The notes under the pieces were generated by a model, which was given only the letters and a program-made list of their open reading frames with translations, was not told the origin of the DNA and made no database searches. From Pseudomonadota bacterium (GTDB lineage: Bacteria > Pseudomonadota > Gammaproteobacteria > Steroidobacterales > Woeseiaceae): 64,000 nt of DNA. The stretch covers positions 27,446 to 91,445 of the forward strand of contig JACZSM010000004.1 in NCBI GenBank assembly GCA_022574185.1, given 5' to 3'. Below, piece after piece: positions 1 through 7,124 of this stretch (its first letter is position 1; each line of letters opens with the position of its first letter). The position numbers and the translations under genes are program-made.

Positions 1-2
1 CC

Positions 3-356
3 AGGAGCGGCACGCAGACGAGCAACCGCAAAGTTAAAGGCACGATTCACTGGGTGTCAGTGCAACACGCTGTTGCGGCGGATGTACGTCTCTATGATCG
101 TCTGTTCACGATTCCCGATCCGGCGTCGGCTGCGGATCTGATGGATGTCGTCAACCCGGAGTCGCTGCAGGAAGTAACGGCGATGCTCGAGCCATCCCTG
201 CAGAATTTCGAGAAAGGTCAGGCGGTACAATTCGAACGCCTGGGTTACTTCTGTGCGGACGCCAGGGACCACTCACCCGATGCGCCTGTCATCAATCGCA
301 TTGTCACGCTCCGCGACTCCTGGGCCAAGATCGAACGCCAGGCAATGGCGTCGTAG
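3..356 (+). CDS. glnS: Glutaminyl-tRNA synthetase, C-terminal part (gene starts before the window)
   Basis: Last ~117 codons of the cytosolic class I synthetase that charges tRNA(Gln). The frame is open from base 3, so the start lies outside the window. What remains is the C-terminal anticodon-binding beta-barrel region: the GTIHWVS turn, LYDRLF, NPESL, EPSL, FERLGYF and the closing LRDSWAK block, all in the order found in gammaproteobacterial GlnRS. The protein ends a few residues after LRDSWAK, the family's normal end, so the C-terminus looks intact. The TAG stop (354-356) is part of the GTAG head of a REP-like repeat that follows immediately. Identification is by recognised sequence and is strong. 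Confidence 0.95.
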   Translation, partial: RSGTQTSNRKVKGTIHWVSVQHAVAADVRLYDRLFTIPDPASAADLMDVVNPESLQEVTAMLEPSLQNFEKGQAVQFERLGYFCADARDHSPDAPVINRIVTLRDSWAKIERQAMAS

Positions 357-417
357 TCCGCCATGCGGGCGATACCCACCGGACAATGTAGACATCGCCC
401 GCATGGCGGGCTCCTAC
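353..417. repeat. REP-like inverted repeat, copy 1
   Basis: An imperfect palindrome of 65 bp. The left arm begins GTAG and contains CCGCCATGCGGGCGAT; the right arm contains ATCGCCCGCATGGCGGG and ends CTCCTAC; the centre is CCACCGGAC-like. The same consensus recurs near 5.7, 7.05, 23.9, 26.9, 42.5, 55.0 and 60.7 kb. The GTAG head overlaps the glnS stop codon. It sits between the convergent glnS and acyl-CoA dehydrogenase genes and could act as a bidirectional transcript end or mRNA stabiliser (inference). Confidence 0.85.
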
Positions 418-470
418 AGTGAGAACATCCCTCTTGCCGGCCGTGCGTTAAAGCAATCGGACGTCGGGAG

Positions 471-1607
471 CTACGACGCTGGCACGTCTGCCAGCTTGTC
501 GAGGTGCCAGTCAGCGTTGCCGAACATCTGGCAGATCGCAGTCAATCGTTTGAAGTAATGGGCGACGTCCATTTCCCAGGTAACACCCATGCCGCCGTGT
601 AATTGCACGGCTTCCTGACCGACTTTTTGCCCGGCCGTACCGATCATATATTTGATTGCGCTGACAGCGCGTTTCGCTTCGGCGGTTTCGTCCGCATTCA
701 CCATCGTGGCCCACAGCAATAAAGAATAGCTTTGCTCACAGTCGGTTAGCATGTCGACCATTCGGTGTTGCAGCGCCTGGAAGCTGCTTATTGGTACGCC
801 GAACTGAACGCGGTTTTTCGTGTACTCGACAGTTTTTTCTTTCAGAATCTGCATGATGCCAACTGCCTCGGCACAGACGGCCAGCGTTGCTTCGTCGATA
901 ACGACATCGAGAGTCGGAAATCCTTCGCCGACGGCGCCAAGGATCGTGTCGCTGTTAACTCGCACATCGGTCAGAGTAATTTCGGCCGCCTGCAGTCCAT
1001 CAATCGTCGCATACGACTTGATCGAAATTCCATCGCAATCCGCCTCGACTGCAAACAACGTGATGCCGTCTTCGTCCGATTGTTCGCCGGCCGTGCGAGC
1101 CGGCATTATGATCAGCCCGGAGTTACCACCATTGAAGACCACACCTTTGGAGCCGTTGAGGATCCAGTCATCGCCGTCAATCACCGCCGTCGTCAGGATG
1201 TTTGCGATGTCGTAGCGACTTTGTGGTTCGACGAACGCAAGCGTCGCTTGCAATTCACCACTGATGATCGGGTGTAGCCATCGGGCCTTCTGGCTGGTAT
1301 TGGCGGCGCGACGCAAAATACCCCCGGCCAATACGACATTGGCGAGGTATGGTTCGACCAACAGGCCACGGCCAAACCGCTGCATCATTAGCATTATCTC
1401 GATCGGGCCGCCCGCAAATCCACCGTCGTCCTCGGCAAATGGCACGGCGGTCCATCCCAGGTCTGCAAATGTCTGCCAGACATCGGCGCTATATCCGAGT
1501 TCACTGCCTGCATATTTTTGCCGTGTGTCAAAATCGTAGTCGTTGGTGATGAACTTGTCGACGCTTTCGGCGAGCATCGATTGAACTTCATTCAATGTTA
1601 AGTCCAT
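471..1607 (-). CDS. Acyl-CoA dehydrogenase family protein (downstream gene of a pair)
   Basis: Predicted FAD-dependent acyl-CoA dehydrogenase of 378 aa, which would oxidise an acyl-CoA to the 2-enoyl-CoA and pass electrons to ETF. The N-terminal helical domain (about 1-120), the middle beta domain (FVEP... DDWILNGSK) and the C-terminal helical domain (RVQFGVPISSFQALQHRMVDM, then QLHGGMGVTWEMDVAHYFKR) are in the expected order. The HGGMGVTWE signature is typical of the ACAD branch that often works on bulky or branched substrates. It is 11 bp downstream of a second, longer acyl-CoA dehydrogenase on the same strand, so the two are co-transcribed and may form a heteromer, as known for paired FadE/ChsE enzymes (inference). 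Substrate unknown. Confidence 0.9.
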   Translation of the reverse strand: MDLTLNEVQSMLAESVDKFITNDYDFDTRQKYAGSELGYSADVWQTFADLGWTAVPFAEDDGGFAGGPIEIMLMMQRFGRGLLVEPYLANVVLAGGILRRAANTSQKARWLHPIISGELQATLAFVEPQSRYDIANILTTAVIDGDDWILNGSKGVVFNGGNSGLIIMPARTAGEQSDEDGITLFAVEADCDGISIKSYATIDGLQAAEITLTDVRVNSDTILGAVGEGFPTLDVVIDEATLAVCAEAVGIMQILKEKTVEYTKNRVQFGVPISSFQALQHRMVDMLTDCEQSYSLLLWATMVNADETAEAKRAVSAIKYMIGTAGQKVGQEAVQLHGGMGVTWEMDVAHYFKRLTAICQMFGNADWHLDKLADVPAS

Positions 1608-1618
1608 GCGGGTAGTCC

Positions 1619-2821
1619 CTATAGTCCGAGTACGTGCTTGGCGATAATATTTTTCTGAATCTCATTCGAGCCGCCATAGATCGATGCTTTGCGATTGTTG
1701 AAATAATGCAACGATGATTTGGTTTCGGCGCCTTCGCCGATGCGATCAATTTCGGGAAAATCGAGCACGTATTGATCGCGTACGTAGGGCAGCGCGTAGT
1801 ACGCGGCGGCTTCCATGGTAAGAAGGTCAATCATCTGCTGTATTTCCGTTCCCTTGACCTTCAGAATCGAGGACTCGGGTCCTGGTGCCTGTCCGGACGC
1901 GACTGCGGCCAGCGTTCGCAGATCGGTAAATTCAAGCGCCTTGAGGTCGACTTCGATGGCGGCGAGCTTGCGCATGAAATTACGATCTTCGGTTAACGGA
2001 TTCGCACCACGAATGGATTTGGACGCTTGCACGCGAAGCCGCCGCAGCCGATAAGCTGACCGAGCGGCGCCCGTGATATTAGTGCGTTCGTGCTGCAGCA
2101 AGACTTTGCCGTAAGTCCAGCCTTTGCCCTCCTCACCGACGAGATTCTCGATCGGTACCTCAACATCCTCGAAATGAACTTCGTTGACCTCGTGATCACC
2201 GTCGAGCGTAATAATCGGTTTGATCGAAACGCCAGGCGTGCTCATATCGACGAGAAGAAAACTGATACCGTCCTGGCGGCGCGCGACATCCGTGCTGGTC
2301 CGCACCAGGCAAAAAATCCAGTCGGCAAACTGACCAAGCGTTGTCCAGGTTTTTGTGCCGTTGATGACGTAATGATCGTCGACCTTGTCGGCACGCATTT
2401 TCAGTGACGCGAGATCAGAGCCCGAACCAGGCTCCGAATAGCCCTGGCACCACCAGATATTGCTTTCGAGTATGTCAGGCAGAAAGCGTCGCTTTTGCTC
2501 TTCGTTGCCGAAGGTGTATACGATTGGGCCGACCATATTCAGGCCAAACGCCACGATGCCGGGCGCGTTGGCCGCCGCCATTTCGGTAGCGAATATATAT
2601 TGCTGAACCGCGGACCATCCAGTGCCACCGTACTCAACAGGCCAGTTGACCCCCGCCCAGCCTTTTTTAAACAGGCATTTCTGGAATCGAATCTGATCCT
2701 CAGGATCGAGGACGACGTCCTGCATGCGTTTGTTGCGAATGTCATCGGGCAATTCATCGAGAAAAAAACTTCTGACTTCGTCGCGAAATGCGAGTTCTTC
2801 ATCGGTGAATGTGACGTGCAT
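1619..2821 (-). CDS. Acyl-CoA dehydrogenase family protein (upstream gene of a pair)
   Basis: Predicted 400-aa flavoprotein acyl-CoA dehydrogenase. The start chosen is the ATG at 2821, giving MHVTFTDEELAFRDEVRSFF, the usual family N-terminus; an in-frame ATG at 2875 would add 18 residues that look non-homologous. Visible blocks are GWAGVNWPVEYGG, the FAD/substrate block WCQGYSEPGSGSDLASL, NGTKTWTT and the C-terminal IYGGSNEIQKNIIAKHVLGL. At the usual glutamate-base position of MCAD-type enzymes (YEGT) there is a glycine (YGGS), as in several FadE subfamilies, so the catalytic base must be elsewhere or in the partner. It is transcribed away from moaA. Confidence in the family is high, in the substrate low. 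Confidence 0.92.
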   Translation of the reverse strand: MHVTFTDEELAFRDEVRSFFLDELPDDIRNKRMQDVVLDPEDQIRFQKCLFKKGWAGVNWPVEYGGTGWSAVQQYIFATEMAAANAPGIVAFGLNMVGPIVYTFGNEEQKRRFLPDILESNIWWCQGYSEPGSGSDLASLKMRADKVDDHYVINGTKTWTTLGQFADWIFCLVRTSTDVARRQDGISFLLVDMSTPGVSIKPIITLDGDHEVNEVHFEDVEVPIENLVGEEGKGWTYGKVLLQHERTNITGAARSAYRLRRLRVQASKSIRGANPLTEDRNFMRKLAAIEVDLKALEFTDLRTLAAVASGQAPGPESSILKVKGTEIQQMIDLLTMEAAAYYALPYVRDQYVLDFPEIDRIGEGAETKSSLHYFNNRKASIYGGSNEIQKNIIAKHVLGL

Positions 2822-2918
2822 CGGGAAACCTGCAAGAAGTCCAGTACGGCGCAAAATCATGCAGTAAAAAAGCACTAAAATAAAGAAATTTCACCGCGAT
2901 TTCGGGCAGAATGACGCT

Positions 2919-3980
2919 ATGACATCAGATTTGATTGCCAATAACCTGTCGATGCCCAAAGCTGTCGAGACGCGCGATGCGCTCGGTCGGCCTCTGCACG
3001 ACTTGCGAATCTCGCTTCTCGACCGGTGCAATTTTCGCTGCCCGTACTGCATGCCCGAAACGGAGTTTCATGCCGATTTTGAATTCCTGAAGAAATCGGA
3101 ATGCCTGACGCATGCTGAGATTCTCAAGGTTGTGCGCGTGGCGACCAAGCTGGGCGTCTCAAAAATTCGCCTCACCGGCGGTGAGCCACTGCTGGACAAG
3201 AAATTGCCTGGCCTCGTTGTGGCCCTTGCTGAAATTCCGGGTATCGACGATCTTGCGCTGACAACAAATGCGATGCTGCTGGCGCCGGTCGCGCAGACAC
3301 TGGCCGACGCGGGTTTGCACCGGGTCACGATCAGCCTCGACAGTCTCGACGAGCGGATCTTCAAGACCATGAGTGGCGGGCGTGGCGACTTGAAGAGAGT
3401 CCTCGCCGGAGTCGATGCAGCTGCGCGTGCGGGGTTGTCACCTATCAAGATCAATGTTGTCGTGCAGCGCGGTGTCAACGACCATACGGTTGTCGATCTG
3501 CTTGACTACTTTCGCGGTAGTGGCCATATCGTGCGCCTGATCGAATTCATGGACGTTGGCAATCGCAATGGCTGGCAAATGGATCAGGTTGTGCCATCGA
3601 AGGAGTTGCTGACTACGATTCAGGCGCGTTGGCCGTTGCGTCCGGTAGACAAAAATTATCCCGGTGAGGTTGCGCGACGCTACGAATACATCGACGGTGA
3701 CGGCGAGATCGGATTTATTTCATCGGTGACGGAACCCTTCTGTGGCAGTTGCAGTCGCGCCCGATTATCGGCCGACGGGGTGCTATATACTTGCCTGTTC
3801 GCAACCCACGGTACCGATCTGCGCGAGCCAATCAGGAATGGCGTGAGCGATGATGAACTCACCGACATTCTGTCGCGCATCTGGTTGCAGCGCGCGGATC
3901 GATACAGTGAATTGCGGCAACCCGATGTTGCGGAGGCGCATGTGTTGCGCAAGATCGAGATGTACAGAATGGGTGGTTGA
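2919..3980 (+). CDS. moaA: GTP 3',8-cyclase MoaA
   Basis: Radical-SAM enzyme that, with MoaC, converts GTP to cyclic pyranopterin monophosphate, the first stage of molybdenum cofactor synthesis (cytosol). The N-terminal SAM cluster motif is CNFRCPYC (Cys37, Cys41, Cys44), followed by the KIRLTGGEPLL block. The second 4Fe-4S site is near the C-terminus (EPFCGSCSRARL... LYTCLF). The protein ends in Gly-Gly, as MoaA proteins normally do. It is 353 aa, close to the family norm. It starts a tight operon moaA-moaC-mobA-moaD-moaE; moaC begins right after its stop codon. It is divergent from the acyl-CoA dehydrogenase pair with a gap of about 97 bp. Confidence 0.97.
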   Translation: MTSDLIANNLSMPKAVETRDALGRPLHDLRISLLDRCNFRCPYCMPETEFHADFEFLKKSECLTHAEILKVVRVATKLGVSKIRLTGGEPLLDKKLPGLVVALAEIPGIDDLALTTNAMLLAPVAQTLADAGLHRVTISLDSLDERIFKTMSGGRGDLKRVLAGVDAAARAGLSPIKINVVVQRGVNDHTVVDLLDYFRGSGHIVRLIEFMDVGNRNGWQMDQVVPSKELLTTIQARWPLRPVDKNYPGEVARRYEYIDGDGEIGFISSVTEPFCGSCSRARLSADGVLYTCLFATHGTDLREPIRNGVSDDELTDILSRIWLQRADRYSELRQPDVAEAHVLRKIEMYRMGG

Positions 3981-3981
3981 G

Positions 3982-4461
3982 TTGGGCAAGTTGAGTCATA
4001 TCGATGATCGCAATCGACCGAAGATGGTAGATATTGGCGATAAAATTGCGACGGATCGTGAAGCGCACGCACGAACCATCGTAATCCTGCCGCAAGCTGT
4101 TGTTGCCGAAATTGATGGCGATGATATTTCAAGCAAGAAGGGCCCGGTCTTTGCGACGGCGATCATCGCCGGTGTCATGGCAGCAAAGAGAACGCATGAG
4201 CTGATTCCATTCTGTCATCCGCTCGGTCTTGAGAACTGCAGCATCTCGATCGAAATTGACGGCAACCGGGCAATTATTGATTGCATTTGCCGCGTACACC
4301 ACAAGACTGGCGTGGAAATGGAGGCTCTGACGGGCGCCACAATCGCGGCACTGACTGTTTATGACATGTGCAAAGCAATGTCTCACGATATCGTCATCGG
4401 TGAGACGCGCCTGATATCCAAGACAGGTGGCAAGCAGGATTTCCGGCATGTCGAGCAGTGA
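3982..4461 (+). CDS. moaC: Cyclic pyranopterin monophosphate synthase MoaC
   Basis: Second enzyme of molybdopterin synthesis; rearranges the MoaA product into cyclic pyranopterin monophosphate. Family blocks visible: MVDIGDK, KGPVFATAIIAGVMAAKRTHELIPFCHPL, KTGVEMEALTGATIAALTVYDMCKA and the C-terminal KTGGKQDF. I chose the TTG at 3982 (protein beginning MGKLSHID) because it matches the E. coli start MSQLTHI and a GGGTGG stretch lies about 5 bp upstream. A GTG at 3973 and a TTG at 3991 are alternatives. There is no ATG near the right place. With this start it is 159 aa, typical length. The 3' end overlaps mobA by 14 bp. Confidence 0.95.
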   Translation: MGKLSHIDDRNRPKMVDIGDKIATDREAHARTIVILPQAVVAEIDGDDISSKKGPVFATAIIAGVMAAKRTHELIPFCHPLGLENCSISIEIDGNRAIIDCICRVHHKTGVEMEALTGATIAALTVYDMCKAMSHDIVIGETRLISKTGGKQDFRHVEQ

Positions 4462-5038
4462 AATCTACGGGCTGGTGCTCGCAGGTGGTCAGAGCCGTCG
4501 CATGGGCCGCGATAAGGCATTGCTGCAACGCGACGGTAAGAGTCAGCTTGCGCATATTGTCGAATTACTCGGTCGGGTAACAGAGCGCGTGTTCGTGTCG
4601 GCCCGCAGCGAACAACGGCACGAAGCAGAACGTAGTCGATTTGCACAGATCATCGATCGTTACGATGATATCGGGCCAATCGCCGGGATCCTGTCAGCGA
4701 TGCATGAGCATCCACAGGTCGACTGGCTTGTCGTCGCCTGTGACTTGCCAAATATTGACGAGGCAACGCTAAGGTTCCTGCTCGACAACCGCTCGGCCGG
4801 GCAGCCTTTCACGGCTTTCAAGAGCAGTCACGATAAGCTGCCAGAGCCTATGTGCGCACTCTATCGGTCCGGTAGCGAATCCATCGTGCGTCGCTTTGTG
4901 GATGATGGCGTCAACTGCCCGCGCAAAATTCTGATGCGTTCGGATACGCTGCTCCTCGAGCAGCCAAATCCGCAGTCACTCGACAACATCAACACTCCCG
5001 ACGACCTTGCGGGCAGTATTTTAGGGGCCGCATCATGA
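4448..5038 (+). CDS. mobA: Molybdenum cofactor guanylyltransferase MobA
   Basis: Adds GMP to molybdopterin to form the MGD form used by DMSO-reductase-type enzymes. The N-terminal nucleotide-binding signature LVLAGGQSRRMGRDKALL is clear, followed by VVACDLPNID and the FTAFKSS/EPMCALY blocks of the MobA family. Start at ATG 4448, inside the end of moaC, with an AGGA about 7 bp upstream. It is 196 aa, normal size. It overlaps moaD by 4 bp (ATGA), which suggests translational coupling. Its presence says the host makes at least one bis-MGD enzyme, though none is encoded in this window. Confidence 0.93.
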   Translation: MSSSEIYGLVLAGGQSRRMGRDKALLQRDGKSQLAHIVELLGRVTERVFVSARSEQRHEAERSRFAQIIDRYDDIGPIAGILSAMHEHPQVDWLVVACDLPNIDEATLRFLLDNRSAGQPFTAFKSSHDKLPEPMCALYRSGSESIVRRFVDDGVNCPRKILMRSDTLLLEQPNPQSLDNINTPDDLAGSILGAAS

Positions 5039-5277
5039 AATCGATCAAAGTCTGTTATTTCGCGATGTTTCGAGAACACGCGGGCGTGAACGAGGAGACA
5101 CTGACAATCGATGCAACGACGGCCGCCGATGTGTTTCGCGCGACGCGTGAACGCCACGGTTCGGCGGAGCCGACCGGGCATTGCAAGGTTGCGATCAATG
5201 ATGTCATGGCCGACTGGGATTCGCCGGTCAGCGATGGCGATACGGTATTGCTGTTTCCGCCTGTTGCCGGGGGTTGA
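5035..5277 (+). CDS. moaD: Molybdopterin synthase sulfur-carrier subunit MoaD
   Basis: Small ubiquitin-like protein (80 aa) that carries the thiocarboxylate sulfur used by molybdopterin synthase. It ends PPVAGG, the essential C-terminal Gly-Gly; the fold signature VKVCYF-like strand at the start and DGDTVLLFPPVAGG at the end fit MoaD. The start ATG overlaps the mobA stop. moaE follows with only 1 bp between the TGA and the proposed TTG start, so the two subunits are translated as a pair. Confidence 0.95.
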   Translation: MKSIKVCYFAMFREHAGVNEETLTIDATTAADVFRATRERHGSAEPTGHCKVAINDVMADWDSPVSDGDTVLLFPPVAGG

Positions 5278-5278
5278 A

Positions 5279-5707
5279 TTGATCAGCGTTGCAGCGAGCC
5301 CAATCGACCCAGACGAGTTGCGCAAGCAACTCTTCGATCCCGCAGCGGGGGCGTACTGTAGCTTCGAAGGTTGGGTGCGCAACGAAAATGACGGACAAAC
5401 GGTCTTGCGGCTCGAGTACGAGGCATACGAGCCGCTCGCTCTGACCGAAGGCGAGGAAATTCTTGCCGAAGCCAAGCGGCAGTTCTTGTGTCAGACCGCA
5501 CATTGCGCACACCGCACCGGCATGCTCGAGATCGGTGACTGTGCGGTCTGGGTCGGCGTAGCAGCCCCGCATCGTGACGAAGCCTTTCGTGCCTGCCGCT
5601 ACATCATCGATCAACTCAAGGTGCGGTTGCCAATCTGGAAGAAAGAGCACTACGTCGATGGCCACTCGGGCTGGGTCAATTGCGAGCGCTGCGCGTCGGC
5701 TTTGTAG
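5279..5707 (+). CDS. moaE: Molybdopterin synthase catalytic subunit MoaE
   Basis: Large subunit of molybdopterin synthase; inserts two sulfurs from MoaD into cyclic pyranopterin monophosphate. Visible family blocks: GAYCSFEGWVRNENDG, LEYEAYEPLA, the HRTGMLEIGDCAVWVGVAAPHRDEAF segment, and the catalytic lysine block VRLPIWKKEHY near the C-terminus. No ATG lies near the proper N-terminus; I propose the TTG at 5279 (MISVAASPIDPD...) with a GGGGG stretch about 5 bp upstream, which gives 142 aa. A TTG at 5264 is an alternative. The TAG stop is formed by the GTAG head of the following REP-like element. Confidence 0.93.
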   Translation: MISVAASPIDPDELRKQLFDPAAGAYCSFEGWVRNENDGQTVLRLEYEAYEPLALTEGEEILAEAKRQFLCQTAHCAHRTGMLEIGDCAVWVGVAAPHRDEAFRACRYIIDQLKVRLPIWKKEHYVDGHSGWVNCERCASAL

Positions 5708-5876
5708 GAGCAGCGCGGGCGGGCTAAGCCACCCGACCTGTAGGAGCCCGCTCCCGTCAAGCGGGATCGAGACATGCGGGCGATATCACCAAACATCGTG
5801 GAAATCGCGGGATCCTGGTAGCACCACTGCTGCCAGTCGATTAATTCGGCGCACTGTTAGTACGGCCCGCTCCTAC
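5704..5876. repeat. REP-like repeats, copy 2 (compound cluster)
   Basis: The convergent gap between moaE and the mocA-like gene is filled almost end to end by REP-type sequence. A GTAGGAGC head at 5704 supplies the moaE stop, a second GTAGGAGCCCG head lies at 5740, then CTCCCGTCAAGCGGGA (an inner hairpin), GAGACATGCGGGCGATAT, and a closing CCCGCTCCTAC at 5867-5876 that supplies the mocA stop on the other strand. The central part is degenerate. This looks like two or more REP units fused or decayed. Confidence 0.75.
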
Positions 5877-6460
5877 AATCTATTTAGATCCTCGCGTGTG
5901 TCGATGTCGAGCGCCGCATGTTCGAATAATACGTGCTTGACCGTGAATCGATCGTCATCGAAAAGATGTCGGCCGCCGCTGTCGCCGGCAAGCGCCGTGA
6001 GGTCGCCGTAGCAGGCACGCGGGAACAGAACCGGTGGACCAAGCGTGCCGGCATACGCCGTCGCGATGATTTCGTTATCAGCGCCGGACCAGGTCTCGAC
6101 CAGCGAGCGCACATGCTCCGCGGTGATCAACGGTTGGTCGGCGAGCATAACGATGCAGGCACGGGCCACATGTCGCAGCGCGCGCACGGCCAGGGAGATT
6201 GAGGAACCGATGCCGGTTTGGTGCTGGTCGTTGACGAGCAGGAATCCGCGGATTGGCTCACAGGCCGCGATGACGGCTTGCCAATCATGGCCGACGACAA
6301 GTGCTGTGTTGTCTGCGCAGGCGGCAAAGGCTGTCTCGGTCGCGAGTCGTACCAGTGCGACGTTTTTGAACTCAGCCAATTGTTTGGTGCAGCCAAACCG
6401 GGACGCCGACCCTGCTGCCAGGACCACGGCGAATACGCGATTGCTTGTTGCATCAGTCAC
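5873..6460 (-). CDS. mocA: MocA-like molybdenum cofactor nucleotidyltransferase
   Basis: A 195-aa nucleotidyltransferase of the MobA/MocA group. The N-terminal LAAGSASRFGCTKQL is the MocA form of the signature (K-Q-L after the glycine/arginine loop), followed by MLADQPLI, the LGPPVLFP block and GDSGGRHLF, all characteristic of molybdopterin cytidylyltransferases and relatives that serve xanthine-dehydrogenase-family enzymes. It converges on the moa operon. No xanthine dehydrogenase or CoxL gene is present next to it, so the recipient enzyme is unknown. Family assignment is good; CTP specificity is inferred. Confidence 0.82.
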   Translation of the reverse strand: MTDATSNRVFAVVLAAGSASRFGCTKQLAEFKNVALVRLATETAFAACADNTALVVGHDWQAVIAACEPIRGFLLVNDQHQTGIGSSISLAVRALRHVARACIVMLADQPLITAEHVRSLVETWSGADNEIIATAYAGTLGPPVLFPRACYGDLTALAGDSGGRHLFDDDRFTVKHVLFEHAALDIDTREDLNRL

Positions 6461-6585
6461 AATCCCGCCATTCTAACGATAAATAGACAAAGAACACTTG
6501 CGGCCAGCTTTGCTTGTGTGGTTTTCTAGCACACCGGTGGTGCCCATTGCCGGCCACTGCAACCGCGAATAAGAAGGACAGCATA

Positions 6586-7050
6586 ATGCGGGTTATCAGT
6601 TCCGTTGAAGATGCAAAAGCGCTGGAGGGCGAAGAGGTCGGTCTATCGGACTGGGTCGTCATCGACCAAACCCGTATTGACCAGTTCGCAGAAGCAACTG
6701 CTGACTACCAGTGGATCCACGTGGACACCGAACGTGCAGCCAGGGAGTTGCCGGACGGCAAGACGATCGCTCACGGCTACCTGACGCTGGCACTGATCCC
6801 GGCGTTGACTGCAAAATTCGTCCGGGTCGATAATCTGGCCCGTGCGATCAACTTCGGCATGAACAAAGTTCGTTTTTACACGCCTGTGCCTGCGGGCGCA
6901 CGCGTTCGTGCACGCGCAAAGGTGCTACAGGCACGTCGGCGTGCGGGTGCATTGCTATTGACGTCCGAGGTTAGAATCGAAGTTGAGGGAGACCGCAAGC
7001 CGGCATGCGTCGCCGAGACGCTCGGCATGTATTTCTTCGACGATCTGTAG
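6586..7050 (+). CDS. MaoC-like hotdog-fold dehydratase (enoyl-CoA hydratase type)
   Basis: A 154-aa single-hotdog protein. Family features: SDWVVIDQTRIDQFAEATADYQWIHVDTERA, the hydratase-2 catalytic core with Asp and His (D-x-x-x-x-H), then GKTIAHGYLTLALIP and INFGMNKVRFYTPVPAGARVR. These match the MaoC-type dehydratases that hydrate 2-enoyl-CoA. The start is ATG 6586 with AAGGA 7 bp upstream; an upstream in-frame ATG at 6514 lacks support. It stands alone between the divergent mocA-like gene and a convergent cysteine synthase. Given the many acyl-CoA genes in the window, a fatty-acid role is likely but the substrate is not known. Its TAG stop is part of the following REP element. Confidence 0.9.
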   Translation: MRVISSVEDAKALEGEEVGLSDWVVIDQTRIDQFAEATADYQWIHVDTERAARELPDGKTIAHGYLTLALIPALTAKFVRVDNLARAINFGMNKVRFYTPVPAGARVRARAKVLQARRRAGALLLTSEVRIEVEGDRKPACVAETLGMYFFDDL

Positions 7051-7114
7051 GAGCCCGTCATACGGGCGAAATCCACCGGACATTGTGTTAATCGCCCGTA
7101 TGACGGGCTCCTAC
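7047..7114. repeat. REP-like inverted repeat, copy 3 (perfect arms)
   Basis: The best-preserved copy: a perfect 23-bp inverted repeat, left arm 7047-7069 beginning GTAGGAGCCCGTCAT, right arm 7092-7114 ending ATGACGGGCTCCTAC, around a 22-bp centre with CCACCGGACATTG. Both arms carry CATAC/GTATG where other copies have CATGC/GCATG, a change present on both sides that keeps pairing. The left GTAG supplies the TAG stop of the MaoC-like gene. Confidence 0.92.
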
Positions 7115-7124
7115 AGAATCTTTA

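Noticed and set aside
253..558. 101-codon frame overlapping the end of glnS and the first REP-like repeat
   Set aside because: Shadow of glnS and repeat sequence, with no homology.
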